Made by a program: the position numbers and the translations under genes. This document shows positions 42,462 through 50,955 of a DNA stretch of 64,000 nucleotides, one piece after another. The first letter of the stretch is position 1. The number at the start of each line of letters is the position of its first letter. The notes beneath the pieces are model-generated. The model did not search any database. It was given only the letters and a program-made list of their open reading frames with translations, and was not told the DNA's origin. The stretch is from an uncultured Bacilli bacterium (GTDB taxonomy: Bacteria > Bacillota_I > Bacilli_A > RF39 > UBA660): NCBI GenBank assembly GCA_934101225.1, contig CAKOQK010000001.1:83896-147895 (forward strand), written 5' to 3'.

Positions 42462-43307
42462 TCAAAGAGTTTTCATTTCCTCTTTGGTAAGACCTGTTAT
42501 TTCAGATACTTCAGATATACTAGTCCCTTTAGCTAATAATTTTTTGGCAATCGAAATAGCTTTTTTATTTTCGCCTTGAGATAATCCATCATTATATGAT
42601 TCTTCTATTTCTGATTCTTTTATATAATCATCTAATTCCTTCTTGTCATAATATAGTAAATTATCACTACTATTTGAATATTCTTCCATAAATTTAGCCA
42701 CCTTTTTTAAGAATAAGTTACCTCCTGCTAAATATTTATTTAATATTTTACTTCTACAACTTAGCATTCTTAAAAATTTTATTCCTTCTTCACTTACATT
42801 ATATTCATTATTCCATGCTTTATCAAGTTCAAAGTGATATATTGTGAACGTATTTAGATACTCTTTTAAATTATCTTTATTCATTACTTTTATTACATTT
42901 TTTACCTTATCCATATTTTTAAATGAATATAAATCAAAATTAACTTGTATTACAGTTACATCTTTATATTTCTTACCTTTATTTTGTTCATTTAATATTA
43001 TTTTATAAATATATAATAAATTCTTATACATTAAATATTTACTTTTTGAAGTATTTAATTCTATATTTAAAAATGTATTATCATTTAATTTATATACTAA
43101 ATCAGTAACCATTAACTTATCATCTTCATAAAATGTAGTTATTTCATTATTAATTAAACTATAATTATTACACTCGATATTTAATTCACACAAACTAATT
43201 ATAAAATCTACTAATTCTTTACTATAAATACCTGCAAATGACTTAAACTCTCTATCATAAATCAAAGGTATAATATTATTAGATATAACTATTGGATATT
43301 TTAACAA
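42462..43307 (-). CDS. Rpn/PD-(D/E)XK-type nuclease, transposase-like family
   Basis: 281 residues. Resembles the Rpn family of recombination-promoting nuclease/putative transposase proteins (PD-(D/E)XK). Seen: SFAGIYSKELVDFIISL, VTDLVYKLNDNTFLNIELNTSKS (the nuclease core), YKDVTVIQVNF, and the C-terminal helical tail AKKLLAKGTSISEVSEITGLTKEEM typical of this family. Rpn proteins raise recombination and are widely duplicated. It stands alone with its own terminator. Confidence 0.8.
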   Translation of the reverse strand: MLKYPIVISNNIIPLIYDREFKSFAGIYSKELVDFIISLCELNIECNNYSLINNEITTFYEDDKLMVTDLVYKLNDNTFLNIELNTSKSKYLMYKNLLYIYKIILNEQNKGKKYKDVTVIQVNFDLYSFKNMDKVKNVIKVMNKDNLKEYLNTFTIYHFELDKAWNNEYNVSEEGIKFLRMLSCRSKILNKYLAGGNLFLKKVAKFMEEYSNSSDNLLYYDKKELDDYIKESEIEESYNDGLSQGENKKAISIAKKLLAKGTSISEVSEITGLTKEEMKTL

Positions 43308-43418
43308 CTTTGTACTCCTTTCTAAGAAGATAGCATCTTTTATTTACCCTCTAAATATATATTTAGTACAAAAATAATGAGATTACTTGTTTTCTTCTTA
43401 AATTTTTTAAAAAATCAT

Positions 43419-43447
43419 GAAAAAAAGATAACCATTAAGTTACCTTT
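43419..43447 (-). terminator. Terminator after the first variable surface protein gene
   Basis: 9-bp stem with one G-U pair (43439-43447 with 43424-43432, 6-nt loop), followed on the minus strand by T residues. Confidence 0.65.
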
Positions 43448-43480
43448 TTATAATAATTTTTATTTTAAACATATATATTT

Positions 43481-43606
43481 TTATCCGATACGGAAAGCTG
43501 GGGCAAAACCAAGGTTGCTAGTAGCATTACTGATATTCCAATCGCCAGAGTTATCGACAACTAGGAACCTTGTGTCAGTATTGGAACGAGCCGCGCGAAG
43601 CCACCA
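43481..43606 (-). other. Candidate hypervariable region of surface protein 1
   Basis: From the WWLR codons to the stop. Compared with 52874-52999, differences by codon position are about 12, 14 and 9 (positions 1, 2, 3) over 41 codons by hand; inside the core (codons 5-32) they are 12, 14 and 5. Conserved anchors are WWLR at the start and GFAPAFRIG at the end. GC about 50% by hand count. Confidence 0.6.
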
Positions 43607-44794
43607 ATTGTAAGCTGAACCAATATACTTCTTTATAGTACCTGAGTAGTTAATTGTTGTTACTTCTTTATTTTTATAATAATCTAATTGTCTTGTATTG
43701 TCATATGTAGTAACTCCACTGGATACCTGATTACTTGTTCCATCTTCCCATACTTCATGCGCACTTAGTAAATATATTTTATCTGTTGAAGTAAAGTTTG
43801 TTTCTCTCGATGTACTTCCATGTCCTGATACTACTTTGGTATCTATTATTACATTTCTTAATTCTACTGGTAATTTATTATAGAAATCTCCATTTGCATA
43901 GGTTCTCATGGCTGTTGCTGGCCATCCACCTACATTTGTATCTGTACTATTCATTACTCTTTTTTCTATGATATCTGCAAACTCTATAACAAATCCACAG
44001 GCTGTTTGAGAAAAATCAGTTCTATTACATTCATCAGGCGTTTTGTTATTTGCAACGCGCACTGTATAACTTTTTCCATCTATTGTTACTTGCTTTGTAT
44101 CTCCTACTTTATATGCTGCTGGATTATGCTTTACATTAGCAGCTATCTCACTCCATGAAGCTTCTTCAAAAGACGGTTCATAATTAACAACTACTTTTCC
44201 ATTTATTTTTTTTCCTTTTTCACTATCTTGACTTATTCCTGTATCGGGAAATTGAAGTATTAAATTAAATGTAATTGTTTGATTACTTGTGTTTATAGGA
44301 AAAATACCTGTAACCATTTCAGTATAATTATTTCCTTTTTTTAATGTTCCATGAGTATATTCTGTATATGAACTATTTCCTTGTACTGTTTGATTGATTG
44401 TTCCTGTATATTCTACAGTTACTTTAGAAGATGCAGGTCTATTCATTTCTTTTATATAATAGTGAATTTGTCCATCACTAAATGTTGATGTGTATTTTAG
44501 TCCTACTTTATATGGCATGGCAAGCCCACTGGTTGTGTTTGTGCCTGTTAAAGTAAATGTCTTATTCACTAATATTGCATTACTAGGTTGTATATCTTTT
44601 GATACTAATAAATCACTTTTTCCATCGGCATAATTTATTGTCATTTTACCACTTGTTGCTGATATTATAGATGTACTTCCTTTATTATTGCTTGCACTAA
44701 AAAAAGCATATGTTATTCCTGAAAATATTACTAGGAGCATTATTATTGTTCCTATCATAACATACACTTTTATTTGTTCTTCCTTATTATACAT
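43481..44794 (-). CDS. Variable surface protein 1 with DUF6273/C-type-lectin-like C-terminus
   Basis: 437 residues. Order: short basic N-terminus, TM/signal helix (about 9-28, ending GITYAFFSA as in SipW-processed or TasA-like proteins), a beta-rich domain (about 30-200), then a DUF6273-type C-terminal domain (ATAMRTYANGDFYNKLP, IYLLSAHEVWEDG, WWLRAAR) ending GFAPAFRIG. The last 41 codons are about 50% GC, far above their surroundings, and differ from the paralogue at 52874 mainly at codon positions 1 and 2. This is the expected shape of a diversity-generating-retroelement target. Start at ATG 44792-44794 (MYNKEE), aligned with the paralogue. Promoter and poly-G tract at 44820-44847. Confidence 0.8.
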   Translation of the reverse strand: MYNKEEQIKVYVMIGTIIMLLVIFSGITYAFFSASNNKGSTSIISATSGKMTINYADGKSDLLVSKDIQPSNAILVNKTFTLTGTNTTSGLAMPYKVGLKYTSTFSDGQIHYYIKEMNRPASSKVTVEYTGTINQTVQGNSSYTEYTHGTLKKGNNYTEMVTGIFPINTSNQTITFNLILQFPDTGISQDSEKGKKINGKVVVNYEPSFEEASWSEIAANVKHNPAAYKVGDTKQVTIDGKSYTVRVANNKTPDECNRTDFSQTACGFVIEFADIIEKRVMNSTDTNVGGWPATAMRTYANGDFYNKLPVELRNVIIDTKVVSGHGSTSRETNFTSTDKIYLLSAHEVWEDGTSNQVSSGVTTYDNTRQLDYYKNKEVTTINYSGTIKKYIGSAYNWWLRAARSNTDTRFLVVDNSGDWNISNATSNLGFAPAFRIG

Positions 44795-44819
44795 GTAAAT
44801 CACCATATTCCATAGTGAA

Positions 44820-44847
44820 ATTATAACTCGGTTTACCCCCCCGTCAA
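44820..44847 (-). promoter_or_regulatory. Promoter with G7 tract in the spacer (surface protein 1)
   Basis: TTGACG (44842-44847), 16-bp spacer, TATAAT (44820-44825). Seven G in a row on the minus strand (44836-44842) run through the end of the -35 and the spacer. Slippage would change the spacer length from 16 to 15 or 17, which would alter promoter strength. Confidence 0.7.
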
Positions 44848-44899
44848 GCGAACATTTGTCTTTTTTTATATAATTTTTGAAAAAATGTTCGCTTGACGG
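44841..44899. repeat. Perfect 17-bp inverted repeat upstream of surface protein 1
   Basis: Arms 44841-44857 and 44883-44899, 25-nt AT-rich centre. The arm next to the gene carries the -35 TTGAC. An almost identical copy is at 54263-54320 upstream of the paralogue; both belong to a shared ~100-bp module. Probable regulator-binding site; no T-run makes it a terminator. Confidence 0.85.
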
Positions 44900-44935
44900 T
44901 TAATTATTTAAATTAATATACATTCCTAATTTACA

Positions 44936-46219
44936 TTATTCATCATTTTTCTTTGGCATTAACTTACAAACTGTATAAACATAATCTTTTAATTTATTTA
45001 AAATCTTATTACAAATATCAAGATCTAATGATCTAATAATATTTATATATTCATAATTAACTTCTCTATTATCTATTACCTCATCAATTATGTAATTATT
45101 AACAGCAACAGCTGAATCAAATAATAAAGTATAATTACTTATATTTACTTTAGATACTCTTTGTAAATCATTTAAATCCATTACTAATTTATTAAATTTA
45201 TCAATAACCTTATCTTTAAAATACTCTGGATAAAATGTAGAACTTATAAAAAATATTACATAATAATCATTAGATTCAATCATTGAATATTCTAAATCAT
45301 CAACAATATTCCCTTTTTGCAATTCTTCTAATAATAACGATGTTGAACCAAAATTTACATCTAAAATACTATTTAAATATATTTTTAATAAATATTCTTC
45401 TAATTTTAAACTTTTAAAATTTCTTTTAGGAATCTTAATTCCTATAGATATCTTTGGTTTATCTAAATTCATTTTAATTATTTCTTCTTTTTTATATACT
45501 TTTTCAGGCTCTTTAGGATAAATATCTTTAACATTAAATTCTTTATTTATATTTAATTCTTTCATTTTTTCTGATACTATCGCTAATGCTTCATTAGGAT
45601 TAAAATTACCAGTTATAACTAAAAACATATTTTTAGGATTATAATAAGCATCATAACAAGTAATAACATCTTCAAGTCTTATACTTTTAACATCTTTAAC
45701 AGTACCACCAACTAAATACTTACGTTCATCATTTACAAATAAATTTTTTAAAGTACCATTAACAATAGTCATACCTGGATCATCTTTATACATCTTTACT
45801 TCTTCTTCTATAACACCTTTTTCACTTTGAAATAATTCTTTAGTGAAATAAGGTGTATAAACATATTCAAGTAAATATTCTAAATTTTCCTTAAATCTAT
45901 TATTACTCATTACATTATAACTAGTTAAATCATAAGTTGTAAAAGCATTAATAGATGAACCAATCTTACTATAATGATCAAATACTGATTCATCTTCCAT
46001 ATTAAACGCTAGATGTTCTAAATAATGAGCTATTCCTTTAGGCATATCATATTCTTTATTATTATATTTAAATTTAGTATTAATTGATCCAAATCTAGTA
46101 TTTAATGTTAAATAAAATTTATTTATGTTCTTATTAGGAATCATATAAATTTCTAAACCACAATCTAACTTATCATAATATAAAGATTCATCTGTATTAT
46201 CTAATTTAATTTTTTTCAT
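44936..46219 (-). CDS. M16-family zinc peptidase (YmfH-like)
   Basis: 427 residues. Seen: the inverted zinc motif HYLEH (in GIAHYLEHLAF, about residues 65-69), the distal Glu in GVIEEEVKMYKDD, and FLVITGNFNP. It is the active-subunit type of the two-gene M16 pair (YmfF/YmfH) found in Bacillota near competence, ftsK or pgsA genes; related proteins are needed for 5-aminopentanol EF-P modification. Overlaps the upstream gene by 14 bases. Probably acts as a heterodimer with its neighbour. Confidence 0.88.
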   Translation of the reverse strand: MKKIKLDNTDESLYYDKLDCGLEIYMIPNKNINKFYLTLNTRFGSINTKFKYNNKEYDMPKGIAHYLEHLAFNMEDESVFDHYSKIGSSINAFTTYDLTSYNVMSNNRFKENLEYLLEYVYTPYFTKELFQSEKGVIEEEVKMYKDDPGMTIVNGTLKNLFVNDERKYLVGGTVKDVKSIRLEDVITCYDAYYNPKNMFLVITGNFNPNEALAIVSEKMKELNINKEFNVKDIYPKEPEKVYKKEEIIKMNLDKPKISIGIKIPKRNFKSLKLEEYLLKIYLNSILDVNFGSTSLLLEELQKGNIVDDLEYSMIESNDYYVIFFISSTFYPEYFKDKVIDKFNKLVMDLNDLQRVSKVNISNYTLLFDSAVAVNNYIIDEVIDNREVNYEYINIIRSLDLDICNKILNKLKDYVYTVCKLMPKKNDE

Positions 46220-47468
46220 CTATACTCCCCTTTAAAGAATATATTGTACATATATTAATTTTATTTGCTAAATTATAAATATCTTCTTTTGTTACTTTTT
46301 TGAAATTAACTAATCTTTTTTCAAGATCATCAATTAGTCCTAAATCACGATAAAGTAAATTATCTACTATTCGTCCTGGTGAATCTTCTAGCATTTTTAA
46401 ACTAGTTAAAATAAGTTCTTTTGATTCAGATAATTCTTTATCAGTAATATTTGTCTTCATTTCACTAATAGCATCTTTAATTAATTTAATAGCTTTTGCT
46501 TCTCCACTTACATCAACCCCTGTTGAGATTAAAATCATATTATCATACTTTAAATAAGAAGATTGAACATTATAACAAAGAGAATTATCTACTCTTAATT
46601 TTTTAGATAACTTAGTTTGAAGTGACCCTCCACCTAATATAATATTATAAAGATTAGCAACATATTTTTTTTCAAAATCTGTTAAATTATATAAATTAAG
46701 TAGAAAAACTAAATTAGTTTGAAAATAGTTAGTGGTTTTAGCTTCTTTAATTAATTTTCTTTTCTCATTTTTAACATATACATCTACATCATGAGTTTTA
46801 ATTATATCAAATTGTTGATATTTTTTAATTGTTTTATCAACTTTATCCATATCTAGATTACCAATAACATATATATCAATATAATCATTTTTTAAAATTT
46901 TTACATAATAATCATAAAGATTTGATTGATTAATTTTAGGTAAATCTTCTAAGTTACCATTTGTTTCATAACTTGTTGGGCAATTACCTAAAGTTTTAAA
47001 TGCATCTATAATTGCGGATTTTCTTGGATTTTCCACAATTGATTTTAATTCAGATTCAAGTTTTATTTTAATATAATCAACTTTTTCTTTATCAAATTCA
47101 TTATTTACTACTAAAGGATTAAATATTAATTCAAATAACAATTTTAAAGATTCATCTATTATTTTTTCTTCAGTATATTTAGGTGCTAAAAAATCAATAC
47201 AAAAACTTGTTAAAATCATATTACCTACTTTACTAGTTACAGAGTATACTGAAGCATTATATAAATCTTGTAATTTTAAATTTAATAATCTATTAGTTTC
47301 ATAATTTTTACTACCTTCTAATAATGTATCAAATAAGATATTTCTAATTGTTAGTTCATCTACATTTACATTATTTCTAAATACAATTTCAACATGACAA
47401 GTTTTAAATTTATCTGTTTTAATTGTATGTAAATTGTAACTACCATAATTTTTATTATTTATAAGCAT
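46206..47468 (-). CDS. M16-like peptidase partner (YmfF-like, inactive)
   Basis: 420 residues with the M16 fold but no HxxEH: the expected site reads LFDTLLEGSKNY. Seen: DIYVIGNLDMDKVDK, TNLVFLLNLY, and YNIILGGGSLQTKLSKKLR, the typical M16 C-lobe glycine-rich loop. It should be the non-catalytic half of a heterodimer with the gene at 44936. Start at ATG 47466-47468 with GGAG ten bases upstream. Confidence 0.88.
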   Translation of the reverse strand: MLINNKNYGSYNLHTIKTDKFKTCHVEIVFRNNVNVDELTIRNILFDTLLEGSKNYETNRLLNLKLQDLYNASVYSVTSKVGNMILTSFCIDFLAPKYTEEKIIDESLKLLFELIFNPLVVNNEFDKEKVDYIKIKLESELKSIVENPRKSAIIDAFKTLGNCPTSYETNGNLEDLPKINQSNLYDYYVKILKNDYIDIYVIGNLDMDKVDKTIKKYQQFDIIKTHDVDVYVKNEKRKLIKEAKTTNYFQTNLVFLLNLYNLTDFEKKYVANLYNIILGGGSLQTKLSKKLRVDNSLCYNVQSSYLKYDNMILISTGVDVSGEAKAIKLIKDAISEMKTNITDKELSESKELILTSLKMLEDSPGRIVDNLLYRDLGLIDDLEKRLVNFKKVTKEDIYNLANKINICTIYSLKGSIDEKN

Positions 47469-47566
47469 TATTAACCACTCCAATATTATTATAACTAAAT
47501 AATACTAATTTATAAACAAGAATTAATTTATTTTGATACTTTATTTACTAAAACCGTGAATGTCAT

Positions 47567-47574
47567 GCTATAAT
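47567..47574 (+). promoter_or_regulatory. Extended -10 promoter of deoD
   Basis: TGC followed by TATAAT (47569-47574); -35 weak. Transcription would start near 47581, which rules out start codons upstream of that point. Confidence 0.6.
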
Positions 47575-47598
47575 AAGATAGAAAGTAGGTTGATAAAA

Positions 47599-48318
47599 GT
47601 GAATCCAGTTCACATTGTAACTGATAAAAAAAATATAGCTCCTAGGGTATTATTTCCAGGAGATCCATTAAGAGCAAAATATATTGCTGAACATTATTTA
47701 GAAAAGCCAGTTTTAATTAATACTGTAAGAAATATGCTAGGTTATACTGGTTTTTATAAAGGAAAAAGAGTAACTGTAATAGGTTCTGGTATGGGATGTG
47801 CAAGTTGCTGTATATATGCTTATGAATTATATCAAATTTATAATGTTAAAAAAATTATTAGAATTGGTTCTGCTGGGGCATTTAATCCAAATGTTTCAGT
47901 TGGTGATATTGTTCTTGGCACATATTCATTTTCTTTTTCAAATATAAGATATGCTATGTGTAAAAGTAAAGCAAAAAAGATAGCATCAACAAATAATTTA
48001 AATCAAATTATTGAAAGTAAGGCTAAAAGTCTTAATATTGAATTAAAAAAAGGTGGATTATACACTTCAGAAATATTCGAGCCTTATATTCCTACACCTC
48101 ATTTAAATAAACAAATACCTAAAAATATTAAATTACTTGCTAGTGAGATGGAATCTTTTGGTTTATATAGTATTGCTGATTATCTTGATAAAGAATCAAC
48201 TTGTTTAGTAACAATTACTGATAGTCCTTTTGAAAAGGATAAAGATTATACTGCTTTAGAAAGACAATTTAATTTAAATAAAATGATTGTTCTAGCATTA
48301 GAATCAATAATTAAATAA
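47599..48318 (+). CDS. deoD: Purine nucleoside phosphorylase, DeoD type
   Basis: Phosphorolysis of purine (deoxy)nucleosides; hexameric salvage enzyme. Seen: LFPGDPLRAKYIAEHYL, GSGMGCASCCIYAYEL, RIGSAGAF, the base-site LASEMESFGLYSIAD and ITDSPFE. 239 residues. The start chosen is GTG at 47599 (VNPVHIV), with AGGT eight bases upstream, because the -10 at 47569-47574 puts the transcript start after the alternative upstream start. Works with the pyrimidine phosphorylase at 374. Confidence 0.93.
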   Translation: MNPVHIVTDKKNIAPRVLFPGDPLRAKYIAEHYLEKPVLINTVRNMLGYTGFYKGKRVTVIGSGMGCASCCIYAYELYQIYNVKKIIRIGSAGAFNPNVSVGDIVLGTYSFSFSNIRYAMCKSKAKKIASTNNLNQIIESKAKSLNIELKKGGLYTSEIFEPYIPTPHLNKQIPKNIKLLASEMESFGLYSIADYLDKESTCLVTITDSPFEKDKDYTALERQFNLNKMIVLALESIIK

Positions 48319-48343
48319 AACTATCATTTTTTGATAGTTTTTT
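48317..48343. terminator. Bidirectional terminator between deoD and ylxM
   Basis: 10-bp stem (48317-48326 with 48332-48341) followed by T-run on the plus strand and A-run upstream. Confidence 0.85.
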
Positions 48344-48623
48344 ATATGTATTTATTAATTTTAGCAAATTCATTTTCAGAAATAAGTGTTTTAATTTTTA
48401 ATTTATTATGATACAAGTTTAATTTAGTTTCATAATAATCTAATTTTTCTTTAACTTCTTTTAATGTTTTACTAATCGCATTTCTTGATACGTTATATTC
48501 AATAGATATCTCACTTAACGAAAGATTATCACAATAATAGGCTTTAAAATAATTAATTTGAGTAGAAGTTAGTAATTCTTCATAATAATCAAATAAAGCA
48601 TTATAGTAAATTATATCATCCAT
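48342..48623 (-). CDS. ylxM: YlxM-type DNA-binding protein (sigma-70 region 4-like)
   Basis: 93 residues. Helix-turn-helix like sigma region 4: LTSTQINYFKAYYCDNLSLSEISIEYNVSRNAISKTLKEV. In many Bacillota it lies between ftsY and ffh and acts in the signal recognition particle pathway. Here it directly follows ftsY (overlap of one base); ffh is not in the window. Confidence 0.92.
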   Translation of the reverse strand: MDDIIYYNALFDYYEELLTSTQINYFKAYYCDNLSLSEISIEYNVSRNAISKTLKEVKEKLDYYETKLNLYHNKLKIKTLISENEFAKINKYI

Positions 48624-49594
48624 TACATTAAATCCTTTAGAAGCCCATAAACATATTCTTCTATGTCAAATGACTTTAAATCATCAATTCCTTCACCTAA
48701 ACCAATAAATTTAACTGGTAATTTAACTTCTTCTTTTATAGCAAGGACAATACCACCTTTGGCTGTTCCATCTAATTTAGTTAACACTATTCCAGTTATA
48801 TTAGTTATTTCTTTAAAACTTTCAGCTTGGCTTATACCATTTTGACCAGTTGTTGCATCTATTACTAACAAAGTTTCATGAGGGGCTCCTGGAATAATTT
48901 TACCTATAACTTTATTAACTTTTTCAAGTTCGTTCATTAGATTTACTTTATTTTGTAATCTTCCAGCTGTATCTATAATTATTAAATCACAATTTTCTTT
49001 TAGGGCTTGTTCTAATCCATCATAAATAACACTTGAAGGATCAACATTTTCTTTACCACAAAAGCATGAATCAGTTCTTTTAGCCCATTCTTCTAATTGT
49101 TTAACGGCTCCTGCTCTAAATGTATCTGCTCCAACTAACATTATTTTATGGCCTTGTTTTTTATAATTGTTTGCAATTTTTCCAATTGTTGTTGTCTTTC
49201 CTACTCCATTAACTCCAACCATTAATATGACTGTTGGTCCCTCTTTTTGAATATTAATTTTATCGGTTAAATTATCGCCATCAACATAAATCATGAATAA
49301 TTCATCAATAATTATTTCTCTTAAGACATTAGCATCTTCGATTTTTTCTTCTTTAACTCTTTTCTTTAATTTATCTAAGAATTTATAAGTAGTATTAACA
49401 CCAATATCGGCTTTAATTAAAATACTTTCAAGTTCATCAAAATATTCATCATTTACTTTAGTATATTTATGACCAAGAAAACTTAAATTAGAAACAAATT
49501 CTTTTCTTGTTTTTTCTAAACCTTTATCATATGTTTCAATATCTTTTTTATCTTCTTTTTTAAATATTTCTTTAAATTTATTAAATAATCCCAT
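48623..49594 (-). CDS. ftsY: Signal recognition particle receptor FtsY
   Basis: SRP receptor GTPase for co-translational membrane targeting. Seen: a short acidic/basic N-domain without a long A region, GVNGVGKTTTIGK (G1), VGADTFRAGAVKQLEEW, IIDTAGRLQNK (G3), VLTKLDGTAKGG (G4) and FIGLGEGIDDLKSF (G5). 323 residues. Follows the prepilin-like gene by 9 bp. Confidence 0.97.
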   Translation of the reverse strand: MGLFNKFKEIFKKEDKKDIETYDKGLEKTRKEFVSNLSFLGHKYTKVNDEYFDELESILIKADIGVNTTYKFLDKLKKRVKEEKIEDANVLREIIIDELFMIYVDGDNLTDKINIQKEGPTVILMVGVNGVGKTTTIGKIANNYKKQGHKIMLVGADTFRAGAVKQLEEWAKRTDSCFCGKENVDPSSVIYDGLEQALKENCDLIIIDTAGRLQNKVNLMNELEKVNKVIGKIIPGAPHETLLVIDATTGQNGISQAESFKEITNITGIVLTKLDGTAKGGIVLAIKEEVKLPVKFIGLGEGIDDLKSFDIEEYVYGLLKDLM

Positions 49595-49603
49595 GGCATC
49601 TCC

Positions 49604-50059
49604 TTATTCGCATGTTACATCATCTTTAAACTCTATAGTTGCTTTATATGTATTCTCATCTAATTTTACATTAATTGTACCTTTACATTTTTGTGAATCA
49701 TTATTACTAAGTTTGAGATCACTTATATTAATATCTTTTCCAATTATGTTATCGTTTTCATCTTTTTTTGTTAGACTTGTCATTGCTTGTTCACATATAG
49801 GAATCTTTTTATCATTTTTATCAAGTTTATTTTCATCAACTTCTAATAACTTCTTTGTTTCATCTGACATATTGCAATATATTACTTCATCTACAATTAT
49901 TTTAACAGAATCTTCAATTTGTTTCTTATTTAATTCAGAAATTGCTTTTTTGCTATTGTTAAGTGCATCTTGTATATTGGGATAAACAAGAGCAAAAATT
50001 AAAGACATTATAACAAGTATTGCTAATATCTCAACTAATGTAAAACCTTTCTTATCCAT
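49604..50059 (-). CDS. Type IV prepilin-like protein (ComGC/GspG class)
   Basis: 151 residues. Class III signal KKGFTLVEILAILVIMSLIFALVYPNI: cleavage expected after the Gly before FTLVE, with Glu at +5. The mature C-terminal part has a Cys near residue 63, another around 90, and a final CE. A prepilin peptidase and assembly ATPase are needed but not adjacent; the CpaF/TadBC proteins at 60-63 kb are a different branch. May be a competence or T4P-like pseudopilin. Confidence 0.8.
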   Translation of the reverse strand: MDKKGFTLVEILAILVIMSLIFALVYPNIQDALNNSKKAISELNKKQIEDSVKIIVDEVIYCNMSDETKKLLEVDENKLDKNDKKIPICEQAMTSLTKKDENDNIIGKDINISDLKLSNNDSQKCKGTINVKLDENTYKATIEFKDDVTCE

Positions 50060-50088
50060 CTACATTTCTCTCCTTTAATTATTATTTT

Positions 50089-50322
50089 TTAAATATTTAA
50101 TCCAGCATAACTTTTAATTATGGCGAATTCGCCATAATTAAAATTAGGATTGTGAATTTCTTCCCATATACCTAGGAATTCTATAGTATTTCTATTTCTT
50201 AACCAATCTGATATAAAAAAATCTCCATCTTTTGATTTAAGCATATCTGTTAAGGAAATATAATCCTCATCTTCCATTTTAACATAATTTATAATTTGAT
50301 TATCAACTTTTAATTCAATCAT
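50089..50322 (-). CDS. Truncated KilA-N domain protein
   Basis: 77 residues: an N-terminal KilA-N domain (YISLTDMLKSKDGDFFISDWLRNRNTIEFLGIW and HNPNFNYGEFAII) ending after SYAGLN. Full-length relatives continue for about 200 more residues; here a stop follows at once and no downstream remnant is seen. GGGAGG stands before the ATG, so it may still be translated. KilA-N is a phage-type DNA-binding domain, so this is probably a leftover of a mobile element in a housekeeping operon. Confidence 0.75.
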   Translation of the reverse strand: MIELKVDNQIINYVKMEDEDYISLTDMLKSKDGDFFISDWLRNRNTIEFLGIWEEIHNPNFNYGEFAIIKSYAGLNI

Positions 50323-50355
50323 TAATCCTCCCTAAATATTTAAATAATTTATTTT

Positions 50356-50955
50356 TTATTCATCTACTTTTCTTTCCTTACTAAATAAACATCCACAGTA
50401 ATCTTGACGATATAAATTATATTTTTTAGATAGTTCAATACTTTTCTTATAACCATCTTCTTTTTTAAAATCAGATAGTAAATATTTAACATCATATTTA
50501 TTTTGTAACTTAAGTCCTATTTCATTAATCACTTTAGCATTTTTATATGGGCTAACAGTTAAGGTTGTTGCAAAATAATCAAAATTATTTTCTTTGGCAA
50601 GAATAGCTGTTTTTTCTAATCTAAGTTCATAGCAAATATGACATCTTGCACCATTTTCTGGCTCTTTTTCATATCCAATTACTTTCTTACGATATTCTTC
50701 ATTTAAATAATCTATATCTTTAAATTTAATATTATATTCTTTTAATACTTTTAGTTGTTCTTCTTTTCTTTTTATGTATTCATCTTTCGGCTCAATATTT
50801 GGATTATAATAAAGAACTGTTATATCAAAGTAATCTTTTAATCTTTCTATTACTGCTGTTGAACAAGGTCCGCAACATGAATGTAATAAAAGTTTATTAT
50901 TACTATCTAAATTACTTATTATTTTCTTCATTTCTTCATTATAATTTATATTCAT
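50356..50955 (-). CDS. queH: Epoxyqueuosine reductase QueH
   Basis: Last step of queuosine synthesis (epoxyqueuosine to queuosine), Fe-S enzyme replacing QueG. Seen: HSCCGPCS at residues about 25-32, GARCHICYELRLEKTA, FATTLTVSPYKN and RQDYCGCLFSKE, which hold the cluster cysteines. 199 residues is typical. It overlaps divIB and pairs functionally with tgt. Confidence 0.95.
   Translation of the reverse strand: MNINYNEEMKKIISNLDSNNKLLLHSCCGPCSTAVIERLKDYFDITVLYYNPNIEPKDEYIKRKEEQLKVLKEYNIKFKDIDYLNEEYRKKVIGYEKEPENGARCHICYELRLEKTAILAKENNFDYFATTLTVSPYKNAKVINEIGLKLQNKYDVKYLLSDFKKEDGYKKSIELSKKYNLYRQDYCGCLFSKERKVDE

Noticed and set aside
43377..43613. Plus-strand frame opposite the end of surface protein 1
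   Set aside because: It is a shadow of the variable region on the other strand; no RBS or homology.
44841..44899. Invertible promoter (recombinase-switched)
   Set aside because: The 25-bp centre is too short to be an invertible segment holding a promoter, and no recombinase gene is near; an operator plus slippage is a better explanation.
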